The translations under genes were made by a program, and so were the position numbers. Under the pieces are notes generated by a model, which was given only the letters and a program-made list of their open reading frames with translations, was not told where the DNA came from and searched no databases. From Akkermansia muciniphila (GTDB taxonomy: Bacteria; Verrucomicrobiota; Verrucomicrobiia; Verrucomicrobiales; Akkermansiaceae), in contig NZ_JABDHQ010000004.1 in NCBI RefSeq assembly GCF_018709685.1, positions 163,510 to 227,509 of the forward strand: a DNA stretch of 64,000 nt, read 5' to 3'. Every line of letters starts with the position of its first letter. Positions within the stretch are counted from its first letter, which is position 1. Positions 43,868 through 52,864 of this stretch are shown here, one piece after another.

Positions 43868-45043
43868 ATGCAGAAACGACGCGTCGTCATCCTGGGTTCC
43901 ACGGGTTCCATCGGAACCAGCGCCCTGAAAGTCGCCCGGGACATTCCGGACAGAATGGAAATCGTGGGGCTGGCCGCCGGCACCAGCGCGAAGGCCCTGG
44001 CGCTCCAGGCACGGGAATTCAGTGTCCGCAACGTATGCATTTTTGACCCGTCCGGAGCGGACGAACTGGCCCGCGCCCTTCCCGGCGCACGGGTGGAAAC
44101 GGGAGAGGAAGGCCTGTGCCGCCTGGCGCAGCTTCCGGAGGCGGACATGGTGCTGATCTCCATCGTGGGCACCGCCGGGCTCAAGCCCGCATTAGCCGCC
44201 ATTGAGGCAGGCAAGGACCTCGCCATCGCCAGCAAAGAAATCCTGGTCATGGCCGGGCAAATCGTCATGGAAAAGGCGCGCAGGGCCGGCGTGCAAGTAC
44301 TCCCGGTGGACAGCGAACATAACGCCATCTTCCAGTGCCTGAACGGCAACCACGGCGGCCCGGAAGCCGTCTCCCGCCTGATTTTGACGGCGTCCGGCGG
44401 TCCCTTCCGCACCTGGAGGAAGGAGGACCTGGAACACGTCACGCTGGAGCAGGCCCTCAAGCACCCCACGTGGAGCATGGGCAGGAAAATCACCATTGAC
44501 TCCGCCACCCTGTTCAACAAGGGGCTGGAAATGATTGAGGCCCGCTGGCTCTTTGACGTTCCCATGGAAAAAGTGGACGTGATCGTCCACCCGCAGAGCA
44601 TCGTGCATTCCATGGTGGAATACCGGGACGGAACCGTGCTGGCCCAGATGAGCAGCTCGGACATGTGCTTCCCCATCCAGTACGCCGTCACGTGGCCGGA
44701 CCGCGTTCCCAACTCCCTCAGGCAGCTCAATTTTGCGGAAATAGGCCAGCTGGTGTTTGAGGCGCCGCGCCCGGACGCCTTCCCCGCGCTGGACCTGGCC
44801 CGCAGGGCCGGAGCCAGCAGCAGCACCATGGCCGCCGTATACAATGCCGCCAATGAAGTGGCGGTAGATGCCTTCATCCGGGGAAAAATCACCTTCCCCG
44901 GCATCTGGAAGCTGGTGGAATCCGTCATGAACGACCATTCCCCGGCGGACCCCCGCGGTGAGCTGGCCCCCATCCTGGAAGCGGACCAGTGGGCTAGGCG
45001 CCGCGCCGCGGAACTGATTCCATCCATTCCCCGCCCTTCCTGA
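43868..45043 (+). CDS. dxr: 1-deoxy-D-xylulose-5-phosphate reductoisomerase
   Basis: 391 residues from ATG at 43868. The NADPH motif is ILGSTGSIGTSAL (about 8-20); LPVDSEHNAIFQCL (metal site Asp and Glu, near 145) and ILTASGGPFRT follow, and HPTWSMGRKITIDSATLFNKG is the catalytic loop region. It is the first committed step of the MEP isoprenoid pathway and the fosmidomycin target. The next gene starts 3 nt after the stop. Confidence 0.97.
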   Translation: MQKRRVVILGSTGSIGTSALKVARDIPDRMEIVGLAAGTSAKALALQAREFSVRNVCIFDPSGADELARALPGARVETGEEGLCRLAQLPEADMVLISIVGTAGLKPALAAIEAGKDLAIASKEILVMAGQIVMEKARRAGVQVLPVDSEHNAIFQCLNGNHGGPEAVSRLILTASGGPFRTWRKEDLEHVTLEQALKHPTWSMGRKITIDSATLFNKGLEMIEARWLFDVPMEKVDVIVHPQSIVHSMVEYRDGTVLAQMSSSDMCFPIQYAVTWPDRVPNSLRQLNFAEIGQLVFEAPRPDAFPALDLARRAGASSSTMAAVYNAANEVAVDAFIRGKITFPGIWKLVESVMNDHSPADPRGELAPILEADQWARRRAAELIPSIPRPS

Positions 45044-45046
45044 CCC

Positions 45047-46270
45047 ATGACCGCCCGGACTCCCGCCGGAACGCCCCCTCAGGCGGCGCGCATCACCATT
45101 CTGGACATCCTCCGGGCGCTGGCCCTGCTGGGCATCGTCATCGTGCATGCGCACGACCACTTCAACCTGTACCTTCCCATTCCTCCGGCGGAGGGATGGC
45201 AGGCCGCGGCCAACAGCGCGGCGGACTGGGTTTATGAATACCTCTTTGTCAGCAAATCCTTCCTTCTCTTCTCCTTCCTATTCGGCCTCAGCTTCTTCAT
45301 CCAGCTGGACAGGCAGGAACAGAAGGGCGTCGACTTCCGGAAACGCTTCATGTGGCGTCTGGCGCTCCTGTTTCTGTTTGGGCTGGCGCACACCCTTTTT
45401 TACGACGGAGACATCCTCACCATCTTCGGCGTGCTGGGCTTTGCCCTGGTTGCCCTGTATAAACGCGGCACGCCTCTTCTCGTCATCCTCTGCCTGCTGT
45501 GCCTGATGCAGCCCATCTCCTTCATGGACACGCTGTCCCGCGCCGGGATGGCGGATATATGGCCCCATTCCTCCGGCTGGTTCCAGCCCGCATCCCCGGC
45601 GGCAGGCCCTTCGCGGGAATTCCTGTATGAACACGGGAGCTGGAGTGAAGCCGCCCTCTGGAACCTGACGCAGGGACAGACAGGCAAATGGCAGTTCCTC
45701 CTGCTCAGCGGCCGCATCTGGCAAACGCTGGGCCTCTTCATCCTGGGGATGCTGGCGGGGAGATGGCATGTCTTTGTGGACGCCGCCAACAAACGCCGCC
45801 TGTTCCTGCGGATGCTGGGAATCTCCGGAACGCTGTTTCTGGCGCTTCTGCTCGCGCGGCTGTTCCTCCCCACCCGGCTGGACTACCCGCTGGGAGCGGA
45901 CCTGCGGCATCTTCTCGTCCAATGGGAAAACCTCGCCTACGCCGCGGCCTTTGTCTCCGCCGCCGTCCTGCTCTTCATCCATCCCGGACTTACCCTGCCC
46001 TCCAGACTGCTCAGCAGCGCCGGCAAATGCACGCTGACGTGCTACGTCTCCCAAACGCTGGTATTCACGTTCCTCTTCTTCGGGTGGGGTCTCGGTCTGG
46101 CGCAGGACATGGGGCCGTGGGCCTGTCTCTGCGCGGCGGTAGCCGTCTTCCTGCTTCAAGCCTGGGCCTGCCGCCTGTGGCTAAGCTATTTCCTGTACGG
46201 CCCCCTGGAATGGCTCTGGCGCACCGCCACCATGTGCCGGATGCAGCCGTTCCGCAAGCGTACTTCATAA
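45047..46270 (+). CDS. DUF418-type membrane protein
   Basis: 407 residues with about eight to ten membrane segments. The DUF418 opening is clear: RITILDILRALALLGIVIVH near residue 15, then FSFLFGLSFFIQLDRQ and the late C-terminal DUF418 region with LTCYVSQTLVFTFLFFGWG. Related acyltransferase-like membrane proteins may act on surface glycans or lipids; no activity is certain. It starts 3 nt after dxr, so translational coupling is likely. Confidence 0.85.
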   Translation: MTARTPAGTPPQAARITILDILRALALLGIVIVHAHDHFNLYLPIPPAEGWQAAANSAADWVYEYLFVSKSFLLFSFLFGLSFFIQLDRQEQKGVDFRKRFMWRLALLFLFGLAHTLFYDGDILTIFGVLGFALVALYKRGTPLLVILCLLCLMQPISFMDTLSRAGMADIWPHSSGWFQPASPAAGPSREFLYEHGSWSEAALWNLTQGQTGKWQFLLLSGRIWQTLGLFILGMLAGRWHVFVDAANKRRLFLRMLGISGTLFLALLLARLFLPTRLDYPLGADLRHLLVQWENLAYAAAFVSAAVLLFIHPGLTLPSRLLSSAGKCTLTCYVSQTLVFTFLFFGWGLGLAQDMGPWACLCAAVAVFLLQAWACRLWLSYFLYGPLEWLWRTATMCRMQPFRKRTS

Positions 46271-46297
46271 CCCCGTGCCGTCTGTGCTCCGTGCCCG

Positions 46298-46729
46298 TTA
46301 AAGAGGCTTTTCCCCGGAAGGGGGAGGAATGAAGCGCATGGCCTCCTGCGCCCTGTCCGGGATAAAGCCGTTGCGCTCATAAAAGGGTATTCCTTCCCGG
46401 TAGGAAGTAAGCACCACGCACAAGTACCCGGCATAATGCTTCTTGCATAAATCCAGCAGGCTGCTGCCGATTCCACGCCCCTGGTACCGAGGATGCACCA
46501 GCAGGTAATGGACATATGCCGTCATGGTCCCGTCATCCATGGCGGCGGCCAGTCCTGCCAGCCTGTCGCCATCCCAGGCAGAAAACACGGCCCCGTAATG
46601 GCGCAAAGCCTCCGCCAGGCGTTCCGGATGCCGTCCGGACTCCCACTGGACGGAGAGAAACAACTCCTCCAGTTCTGCCGGAGAGAATTCCTTGGTGTCA
46701 CGGTAGGAAAAGGCCATGGGAAAAAGCAT
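46298..46729 (-). CDS. GNAT-family N-acetyltransferase
   Basis: 143 residues. Motif A is YLLVHPRYQGRGIGSSLL (about 74-91), the classic Q/RxxGxG/A acetyl-CoA loop, followed by PFYERNGFIPD. The substrate is unknown. ATG at 46729 is given; another ATG four codons later is possible. It lies past the infC terminator, so it is a separate unit. Length is normal for the family. Confidence 0.88.
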   Translation of the reverse strand: MLFPMAFSYRDTKEFSPAELEELFLSVQWESGRHPERLAEALRHYGAVFSAWDGDRLAGLAAAMDDGTMTAYVHYLLVHPRYQGRGIGSSLLDLCKKHYAGYLCVVLTSYREGIPFYERNGFIPDRAQEAMRFIPPPSGEKPL

Positions 46730-46735
46730 TCAGAT

Positions 46736-46772
46736 GTAAAAAAGGCTTTCCGCCTTGAAAGGGCGGAAAGCC
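46736..46772 (-). terminator. Rho-independent terminator after infC
   Basis: GGCTTTCCGCC (46744-46754) and GGCGGAAAGCC (46762-46772) form a perfect 11-bp stem, followed on the minus strand by TTTTTTAC. It lies 24 bp past the infC stop. Confidence 0.93.
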
Positions 46773-46796
46773 TGGAAAAAAGAGGAGGACGGCGCT

Positions 46797-47432
46797 TTAT
46801 TCGTCGTCTTCCGCGTCAAAGGCGGAATCTTCCGAATCAAAGTCAGCATCCAGGTGGGCGGTGAATTTCTTCACGCGCTGCTGGGCGGGGAGCGGGGAAA
46901 GCACCATGTGCATGGTGTTGCCGGCCAGGCGCGGAGGCTGGTCCACCTGCGCCATGGTCTTCATGTCCGCAATGACCTTGTTGAACACGTCATAGCCAAG
47001 CTCCTGGTGGGCGTTTTCACGACCGCGGAAGCGGAGCTGGAACCGGACTTTATGCCCGTGGTCCAGGAAGCTTTCCGTACGGGCCAGCTTCACGTTGTAA
47101 TCGTTCGTGTCCGTCCCGATGCGGAGCTTGATTTCCTTGAGCCTGATCGTGCGGCTCTTGTTGTTTTTCTGGAGCTTGGACTGCTGGTACTTGTACCGTC
47201 CATAGTCCACCACGCGGCACACGGGCGGATCGGCATTGCCTGCTACTTCCACCAGGTCCAGGCCAACGGCTTTGGCCTTTTCCAGCGCGTCGCGCGTATT
47301 CATTACCCCGAGCTGGTCGCCATTGGCGGTCACCACGCGCACGCGTGGAGCGCGAATGCGTTCATTCACACGGGTTTGATCTCCGCGCTCACGGCGGCGA
47401 TTGTCATTATTCTTCGTTGGCTTGATTGGCAC
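46797..47432 (-). CDS. infC: Translation initiation factor IF-3
   Basis: 211 residues from GTG at 47432. NERIRAPRVRVVTANGDQLG starts the N domain (about 23-42), DLVEVAGNADPPVCRVVDYG (near 68) is the family signature, and the C domain runs to LAGNTMHMVLSPL. After it comes an acidic tail of about 35 residues (DADFDSEDSAFDAEDDE) not found in E. coli IF-3. The non-ATG start without Shine-Dalgarno may bear on autoregulation, as IF-3 acts on start-codon choice. It lies 39 nt after thrS, the usual order; the usual next genes rpmI and rplT are absent. Confidence 0.96.
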   Translation of the reverse strand: MPIKPTKNNDNRRRERGDQTRVNERIRAPRVRVVTANGDQLGVMNTRDALEKAKAVGLDLVEVAGNADPPVCRVVDYGRYKYQQSKLQKNNKSRTIRLKEIKLRIGTDTNDYNVKLARTESFLDHGHKVRFQLRFRGRENAHQELGYDVFNKVIADMKTMAQVDQPPRLAGNTMHMVLSPLPAQQRVKKFTAHLDADFDSEDSAFDAEDDE

Positions 47433-47471
47433 GTCCGGATACTACTAAACTAAATAAAATAACTTGGCAAC

Positions 47472-49364
47472 TCAAATCATGGGGGAAATATGACGTTCCG
47501 CAATTTCCCTGACCACAATGTCAGCAAACTGTTCAAAGGGCATCGGCCCCAGGTCTTCCTTGTCCCTGTGGCGGACGGAAACGGTGCCTTCCTCCGCCTC
47601 CCGCTGGCCCAGCACCAGCATGTACGGAACGCGGTCCAGACGGGCGTTGCGGATCTTGGCGCCGATCTTGTCCGGCGTTTCATCCACCGTCACGCGCACG
47701 CCTCTGGCGGCCAGCGCTTCCCGGTGCGCGCGGGCAACCTCCATCACCTTGTCGGAGATGGGAAGCACGCGCACCTGTTCCGGGGAAAGCCAGGTGGGGA
47801 ATTTCCCTTCAAAGTGTTCAATCAGCAGGCCCGTGAAACGCTCCATGGAGCCGAAGGGCGCGCGGTGCACCATGACGGGGCGGTGCGGCTTGTTGTCCGC
47901 TCCGGTGTAATGGAGGTCAAAACGTTCCGGCAGGTTGTAGTCCACCTGCACGGTGCCAAGCTGCCATTCACGGCCAATGGCGTCACGCACGATGAAGTCG
48001 ATCTTGGGGCCGTAGAACGCGGCTTCCCCGGCTTCCTCGCTGTAATCCGCGCCCAGCCATTCCGCGGCTTCCCGCAGAGCCTGTTCCGCCTTGTCCCAGT
48101 TCTCCGGGGAACCTACGTACTTGTCGCTTTCCGGGTCGCGCATGGAGAGGCGCACGCGGTAGTCCGTCATACCCAGGGTGCCGAAGATGGTTTTCACGAT
48201 GCCCAGGCACTGGCGGATTTCCCCGGCCAGCTGGTCCGGCGTGCAGAAAATGTGGGCGTCGTCCTGCGTGAAGCCGCGCACGCGCGTCATGCCGCCCAGC
48301 TCCCCGCTCTGCTCCCAGCGGTACACGGTGCCGAATTCCGCCAGCCTCACGGGAAGGTCCCGGTAGGAATGGGCGTCATTCGCGTAAATCTTGATGTGGT
48401 GCGGGCAGTTCATCGGCTTGAGCATGTAGCCCTCAATAGTGCCGGTTGCCAGACCGTTGAACAGTTCCGCGCAGGAAGCGCCTTCCTGGCTGAGCTTTTC
48501 CATGGCGTCACGCTCCGGGATGGGGGCGTACTGGCTTTCCTGGTAATACGGGAAGTGGCCGGAGGTGCGGTACAGGTCCAGCTTGCCGATGTTGGGCGTG
48601 TACACCTGGGAATAACCCAGCTTGTCCAGCTCCTGCGTGATGAAATCCTGAAGGGAGCGGCGGATGAGGGCGCCCTTGGGCTTCCAGAGAATCAGGCCCT
48701 GGCCCACGGCCTCGTCAATGCAGAACAGGCCCAGTTCACGGCCCAGCTTGCGGTGGTCCCGGCGGCGCGCTTCCTCCAGCCGTTCCAGATGTTCGTCAAG
48801 CTGGGTGCGGTTCGGGAAGCAGGTGCCGTAAATGCGCTGGAGCATGGGGCGGTTCTTGTCCCCCTTGTAGAAGGCGCTCGCCACGCTCATGACCTTGAAC
48901 GCCTTGCAGTTCCCCGTGCGGCCAACGTGGGGTCCGGCGCACAGGTCCGTAAAATCACCGTTGCGGAACAGGGAAATCTCCTCGTCTTCCGGGATGTCGT
49001 TCAGCAGGTCAATCTTGAAGCGGGAAGGCTCGCTGCGGGGCCCCAGGGCGCCCAGTTCCCCGGATTCAGCCATCTTCATGGCCTCCGCACGGGAGATGAT
49101 TTCCTTCTGGAAAGGCTGGTTTTCCTTCACCACCTTCTTCATTTCCGCCTCAATGCGCTCAAAATCTTCTGTGCTGATGCGGTGGTCCAGTTCCACATCG
49201 TAATAAAAACCGTTATCCACGGCAGGACCGCCGGCAAGCTGGGCGTCCGGCCAGAGGCGGCAAATGGCCGTAGCCAGAACGTGCGCGCAGGAGTGGCGCA
49301 GCCGTTCCAGATCAGACATCTGATGGCGTTCTTCAAGAGTCTTTCTTTCCTTGTGTTCGGACAT
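47472..49364 (-). CDS. thrS: Threonine--tRNA ligase lacking the N-terminal TGS domain
   Basis: 630 residues. The chain starts almost directly at the editing domain: LRHSCAHVLATAICRLWPDA begins at about residue 23, where E. coli ThrRS has it near 70 after a TGS domain. The editing site (HSCAH) and the zinc-binding catalytic core (MNCPHHIKIY, then LAEFGTVYRWEQSGEL; motif 2 MTRVRGFTQDDAHIF) are intact, as is the anticodon-binding domain. It charges tRNA-Thr and clears Ser-tRNA-Thr. No upstream in-frame TGS coding is seen. infC follows after 39 nt. Confidence 0.95.
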   Translation of the reverse strand: MSEHKERKTLEERHQMSDLERLRHSCAHVLATAICRLWPDAQLAGGPAVDNGFYYDVELDHRISTEDFERIEAEMKKVVKENQPFQKEIISRAEAMKMAESGELGALGPRSEPSRFKIDLLNDIPEDEEISLFRNGDFTDLCAGPHVGRTGNCKAFKVMSVASAFYKGDKNRPMLQRIYGTCFPNRTQLDEHLERLEEARRRDHRKLGRELGLFCIDEAVGQGLILWKPKGALIRRSLQDFITQELDKLGYSQVYTPNIGKLDLYRTSGHFPYYQESQYAPIPERDAMEKLSQEGASCAELFNGLATGTIEGYMLKPMNCPHHIKIYANDAHSYRDLPVRLAEFGTVYRWEQSGELGGMTRVRGFTQDDAHIFCTPDQLAGEIRQCLGIVKTIFGTLGMTDYRVRLSMRDPESDKYVGSPENWDKAEQALREAAEWLGADYSEEAGEAAFYGPKIDFIVRDAIGREWQLGTVQVDYNLPERFDLHYTGADNKPHRPVMVHRAPFGSMERFTGLLIEHFEGKFPTWLSPEQVRVLPISDKVMEVARAHREALAARGVRVTVDETPDKIGAKIRNARLDRVPYMLVLGQREAEEGTVSVRHRDKEDLGPMPFEQFADIVVREIAERHISPMI

Positions 49365-49640
49365 ACGCGCATTAGTTAACCTCCCTTAGGCACTGTTGGC
49401 AAATGCAAAAACCCCCTCTCTCCAAAAAATCAAGGCATGGGGCGGCGGAAAATGCAGGAAAAAGGCCGCTGCCGCATTCCGTTGCCCGGCCCCGGCAGCC
49501 CTTTCCTGCGAGGGCATCATTCCGTATCCCTCTCACTGTCCTTTCAGAGGGTGGCAAATTTCCACTGCAAGGACGCGGCGGGACTCCCAACGAATGATTT
49601 ACACCCGCGCCCCTTTATGCCATAGTGGCGCCTAGCGGTT
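49365..49640. promoter_or_regulatory. Divergent region with a possible thrS leader hairpin
   Basis: 276 bp without a gene between thrS (minus) and 49641 (plus). On the minus strand GGCTGCCG (49500-49493) pairs with CGGCAGC-GGCC (about 49474-49464), followed by TTTTTCC, an intrinsic-terminator shape about 95 nt before thrS. It could act as an attenuator. The rest holds promoters for both sides. Confidence 0.4.
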
Positions 49641-51266
49641 ATGAACATCCTTCCCCTCTCCCTTCTCTGCCTCTGCCTGCCCTGCGGCCTCTCCCGGGGC
49701 GACCAGCCGCCGCCCGGCTCCCCGCCTGTCCGCTTCCCGGTCAGCATGGACCGGCCCGCGGAAAACAAGGCTCCGGACGCCGGCCCCCTGCCGGACCAGA
49801 GCACGCCGTTTAATGCGGCCAAACTGCTGCTCCGCGCCCTTCAGGAAAAAACGGACTGGAAAAATGAACCGTACAAATCCCTCCCCGCCACCTCCCCCTT
49901 TGTGGGACCGCTCAAGCTGAAGAGCATCCTTTCCCGCATGGCGGCGGTCCAGGCTTATGTAACCGCAGCCGCTCCGGAACGCCCCCCTTTTGTGGACGAA
50001 GCCTCCATCATCACCCAGGGAGACCTGGCCATGGCCTACATCATGCTGCCGGACAGGACCAACCCGTATGTCTATGCCGCCACCGCCGTGGCCCTGGTGA
50101 AAAAGGGCGGCCAGTGGAAAGCCTCCCTGACTCCCGGAAGTTTTGACAACACGTTCCTTCCCTTTGACGAAGGTATCCGGCAGGAAGCGAAAAAAATATC
50201 CGCGGAAGCCAAGAAAAAGATATTCGGACTGGCCCATCAATACTCCGTGGCCGCCGTCAAGGGAGCCCTGGAGCACATCAAGCGCTTCCGGGTGGAAGCC
50301 GTGAAGGGAAAATCCGATGATGAGATCAAGAGCCTGCTTATCCGGACCGTGAAGGGGGATGACCCGGCCCGCATCGCGGCCCTGCTGGTTTCCCCGTACT
50401 ACATGGAATCCGCCATCACCCAGAGCGCACGGCTCACCCCGGTGGTCAAGGCCATGCGCCTTCAGGACAGAAATGAGGAGAACCGCTATATCCAGCCCAC
50501 CAACCTCAGTTTCATGGCTTTCCCGAACACCATCCTGGTTCCTCTCCGGCCCCATCCGGACGACCAGACAGACCCGAACAAAACGGATGAGGACGAACAG
50601 GAAGCCGCCAATAAGAATAACGCGAAGAAGAACGGCAAGGACATCCACAGCATTGCGGCCATGACCATTCTGCCGCCGCGCATGAGCATGCCGGACATGG
50701 ACAAGCCCGCTCTCATCTACCGCTACGCCCTGGAAAAAATCAAGGACCCCACGGACGGCTTCCCCGTCTTCAAGATGTACCTGACGGACGCGTTCACCTC
50801 ATGGAACCTTAAAGCGGATGAATCCACCACCGCCCGCATCATCGCGGACTTCCACCAGACTTATCCTTCCCTGGCCTTCCCCACGCCGGAAGAAGCCGTA
50901 ACCGCCGCCGGACGCGCCCTGGCCAACCGGGACAGCCTGACCATGGTACGCATGCTGGCCCCGGCCAAATTCGCCTCCGTGAAGGAATTTGAAGATGCGC
51001 TCTCCCAGTTGAAAACGGTCATGAACCGGATTCCCGCCCCACGCACCGAGGTGAACGAAAAAAGCGTCCCCGTCATCAAGGCGGCATACGTTCCCGTCAC
51101 CAGGGACGGAAGCCCCGCCGTCAAGGCCACCATCGGCGTCAGGCCTGCTCCCAAAAACGGATTCTCCGTCAACAACCTGTATTTTACCAAAACGGACAGC
51201 GGATGGATGATCACCGGAGCGGACACGGAGCAGCCGCTGGAACTGGACGAACCAAAGCAATCCTAG
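49641..51266 (+). CDS. Large secreted protein of unknown function
   Basis: 541 residues. Residues 1-20 form a signal peptide (leucine-rich, SRG-DQ). The mature protein is mainly alpha/beta with a charged linker at about 300-335 (DDQTDPNKTDEDEQEAANKN). Two similar-sounding passages, VQAYVTAAAPERPPFVDEAS early and TPEEAVTAAGRALANRD late, each follow a helix and may mark two related halves, but I could not align them fully. No catalytic motif is seen. hemB starts 52 nt downstream on the same strand, so they might share a transcript. Confidence 0.75.
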   Translation: MNILPLSLLCLCLPCGLSRGDQPPPGSPPVRFPVSMDRPAENKAPDAGPLPDQSTPFNAAKLLLRALQEKTDWKNEPYKSLPATSPFVGPLKLKSILSRMAAVQAYVTAAAPERPPFVDEASIITQGDLAMAYIMLPDRTNPYVYAATAVALVKKGGQWKASLTPGSFDNTFLPFDEGIRQEAKKISAEAKKKIFGLAHQYSVAAVKGALEHIKRFRVEAVKGKSDDEIKSLLIRTVKGDDPARIAALLVSPYYMESAITQSARLTPVVKAMRLQDRNEENRYIQPTNLSFMAFPNTILVPLRPHPDDQTDPNKTDEDEQEAANKNNAKKNGKDIHSIAAMTILPPRMSMPDMDKPALIYRYALEKIKDPTDGFPVFKMYLTDAFTSWNLKADESTTARIIADFHQTYPSLAFPTPEEAVTAAGRALANRDSLTMVRMLAPAKFASVKEFEDALSQLKTVMNRIPAPRTEVNEKSVPVIKAAYVPVTRDGSPAVKATIGVRPAPKNGFSVNNLYFTKTDSGWMITGADTEQPLELDEPKQS

Positions 51267-51318
51267 GAACAGGCTCCGGAATATCCCGCATGCAAACAAT
51301 CCTTTTTCTTACCATACC

Positions 51319-52317
51319 ATGATGAATCTACCGATACGGCCGCGCCGCAACAGAAAATCCGCCAACATCCGGGGCCTCATCCGGGAAACCTCACTCTCCC
51401 CGGAGCACCTCATTTACCCGGTCTTTGTCCATGAAGGGTCCGCCAACCAGCCCATCACCTCCCTGCCCGGCTGCACGCGCTGGAGCGTCAAGGGACTGGT
51501 GGAGGAAGCCAAGCGCCTGATGGACCTGGGCATCCGCACGCTGGACCTTTTCCCGGCCATTCCGGACGGGAAGAAAACCCCGGACGCCTGCGAGGCCTGC
51601 AACCCGGACGGACTCATTCCGCGCACTATTTACGCGCTCAAGAGCGAAGTGCCCGGCATCACCGTCATGACGGATGTGGCGCTGGACCCCTACAATTCAG
51701 ACGGCCATGACGGCCTGGTGGAATTCCGCTCCGACGGCACCATGGAAATCCTTAATGACGACTCCGTGGAGGTTCTCTGCCGCCAGGCCTTGTGCCATGC
51801 GGACGCCGGGGCGGACATCGTCTCCCCCAGCGACATGATGGACGGCCGCGTGGCCGCCATACGCGCCACGCTGGACTCTGAAGCCCTGGATGACGTCTCC
51901 ATCATGGCTTATACCGCCAAATACGCCAGCGCCCTGTACGGGCCGTTCCGCGGCGCTCTGGAAAGCGAACCGAAGGAGGGGGACAAGAAAACGTACCAGA
52001 TGGACCCCGGCAACATCCGGGAGGCCCTGCGGGAAGCGCAGCTGGATGAAGCGGAAGGCGCCGACATCCTGATGGTGAAGCCCGCCACGCTGTACCTGGA
52101 CGTCATGGCCGCCATGCGGAAACATGTCACGCTCCCCGTAGCCGCCTACCACGTTAGCGGAGAATATCTGATGATTAAGTCCGCCGTGTCCTCCGGCTGG
52201 CTGGATGAACGAGAAACCGTTCTGGAGACTCTAACTTCCATCCGGCGCGCCGGGGCGGACATGATCCTTACGTATTATGCCCCCCAGGCGGCCGAATGGC
52301 TTAAACAACAACGCTGA
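51319..52317 (+). CDS. hemB: Delta-aminolevulinic acid dehydratase (porphobilinogen synthase)
   Basis: 332 residues. Schiff-base lysines are in MAYTAKYASALYGPFR (near residue 202) and MVKPATLYLD (near 255). The active-site metal region reads DVALDPYNSDGHDGL, with Asp where zinc enzymes have Cys, so this is the Mg-dependent, non-zinc kind. It condenses two ALA molecules to porphobilinogen for heme or related tetrapyrroles. Two adjacent ATG codons; the first is given. Confidence 0.97.
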   Translation: MMNLPIRPRRNRKSANIRGLIRETSLSPEHLIYPVFVHEGSANQPITSLPGCTRWSVKGLVEEAKRLMDLGIRTLDLFPAIPDGKKTPDACEACNPDGLIPRTIYALKSEVPGITVMTDVALDPYNSDGHDGLVEFRSDGTMEILNDDSVEVLCRQALCHADAGADIVSPSDMMDGRVAAIRATLDSEALDDVSIMAYTAKYASALYGPFRGALESEPKEGDKKTYQMDPGNIREALREAQLDEAEGADILMVKPATLYLDVMAAMRKHVTLPVAAYHVSGEYLMIKSAVSSGWLDERETVLETLTSIRRAGADMILTYYAPQAAEWLKQQR

Positions 52318-52347
52318 CGCCGCACGGCTTCCGCACAGGAGGCGGAC

Positions 52348-52746
52348 GTGCGGTTCAGGACAACAACTCTCCGCATGTCCACCTCCACGAAAATCATTGT
52401 CGGCATCGTAATCGTCGTCGTCATGGGGCTCACCTCCTTCTGGGGCGTTTACGCCCCCACCTTCTCGGAAGCCTATGTACTGCCCGTGCAAATGACCACC
52501 GCGGACGGAACCCCGCTGGGAAGCTTCCAGTGCCGCCCGGTAGCCGGTGAAAACGGGAAAACCCTTCTCGTTTTCCGGAACACGGACTTCCTGCGCCAGA
52601 CCACGGGAGGCATGGTTCATGAAAAAATCATCCTCACTTACAAGGGCACGCCATTCTTTGAAGGCATCGTCCCCGGCCCCATGGAAGCCATAGAAATTCC
52701 CTCCGGCAGTCTTCCGGCTCCGTTCCAGCCGATGCAGCAGAACTGA
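52348..52746 (+). CDS. Small membrane-anchored protein of unknown function
   Basis: 132 residues from GTG at 52348, chosen because AGGAGG lies 5 nt before it; an ATG nine codons later (52375) is the alternative and places the membrane segment at the N-terminus. One transmembrane helix (about 16-36, IIVGIVIVVVMGLTSFWGVY) and a small outside domain of about 95 residues rich in beta strands. No family recognised. It follows hemB by 30 nt and could be in the same operon. Confidence 0.7.
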   Translation: MRFRTTTLRMSTSTKIIVGIVIVVVMGLTSFWGVYAPTFSEAYVLPVQMTTADGTPLGSFQCRPVAGENGKTLLVFRNTDFLRQTTGGMVHEKIILTYKGTPFFEGIVPGPMEAIEIPSGSLPAPFQPMQQN

Positions 52747-52864
52747 AACGGCCCGCACCGGAAAAACCTCCGGCCCGGAACGGCCCTGTTATGGCATTGT
52801 TACTGAAAGGGCGCAGGTTTCCCTATACAAAAGGGGAATCATTGTGGTTTTATAGAATCAAACA

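Noticed and set aside
49530..49600. GAGGGTGGCAAATTTCC on the plus strand, faintly like the T-box AGGGTGGNACCGCG
   Set aside because: It faces away from thrS, the match is poor and T-boxes are a Gram-positive feature.
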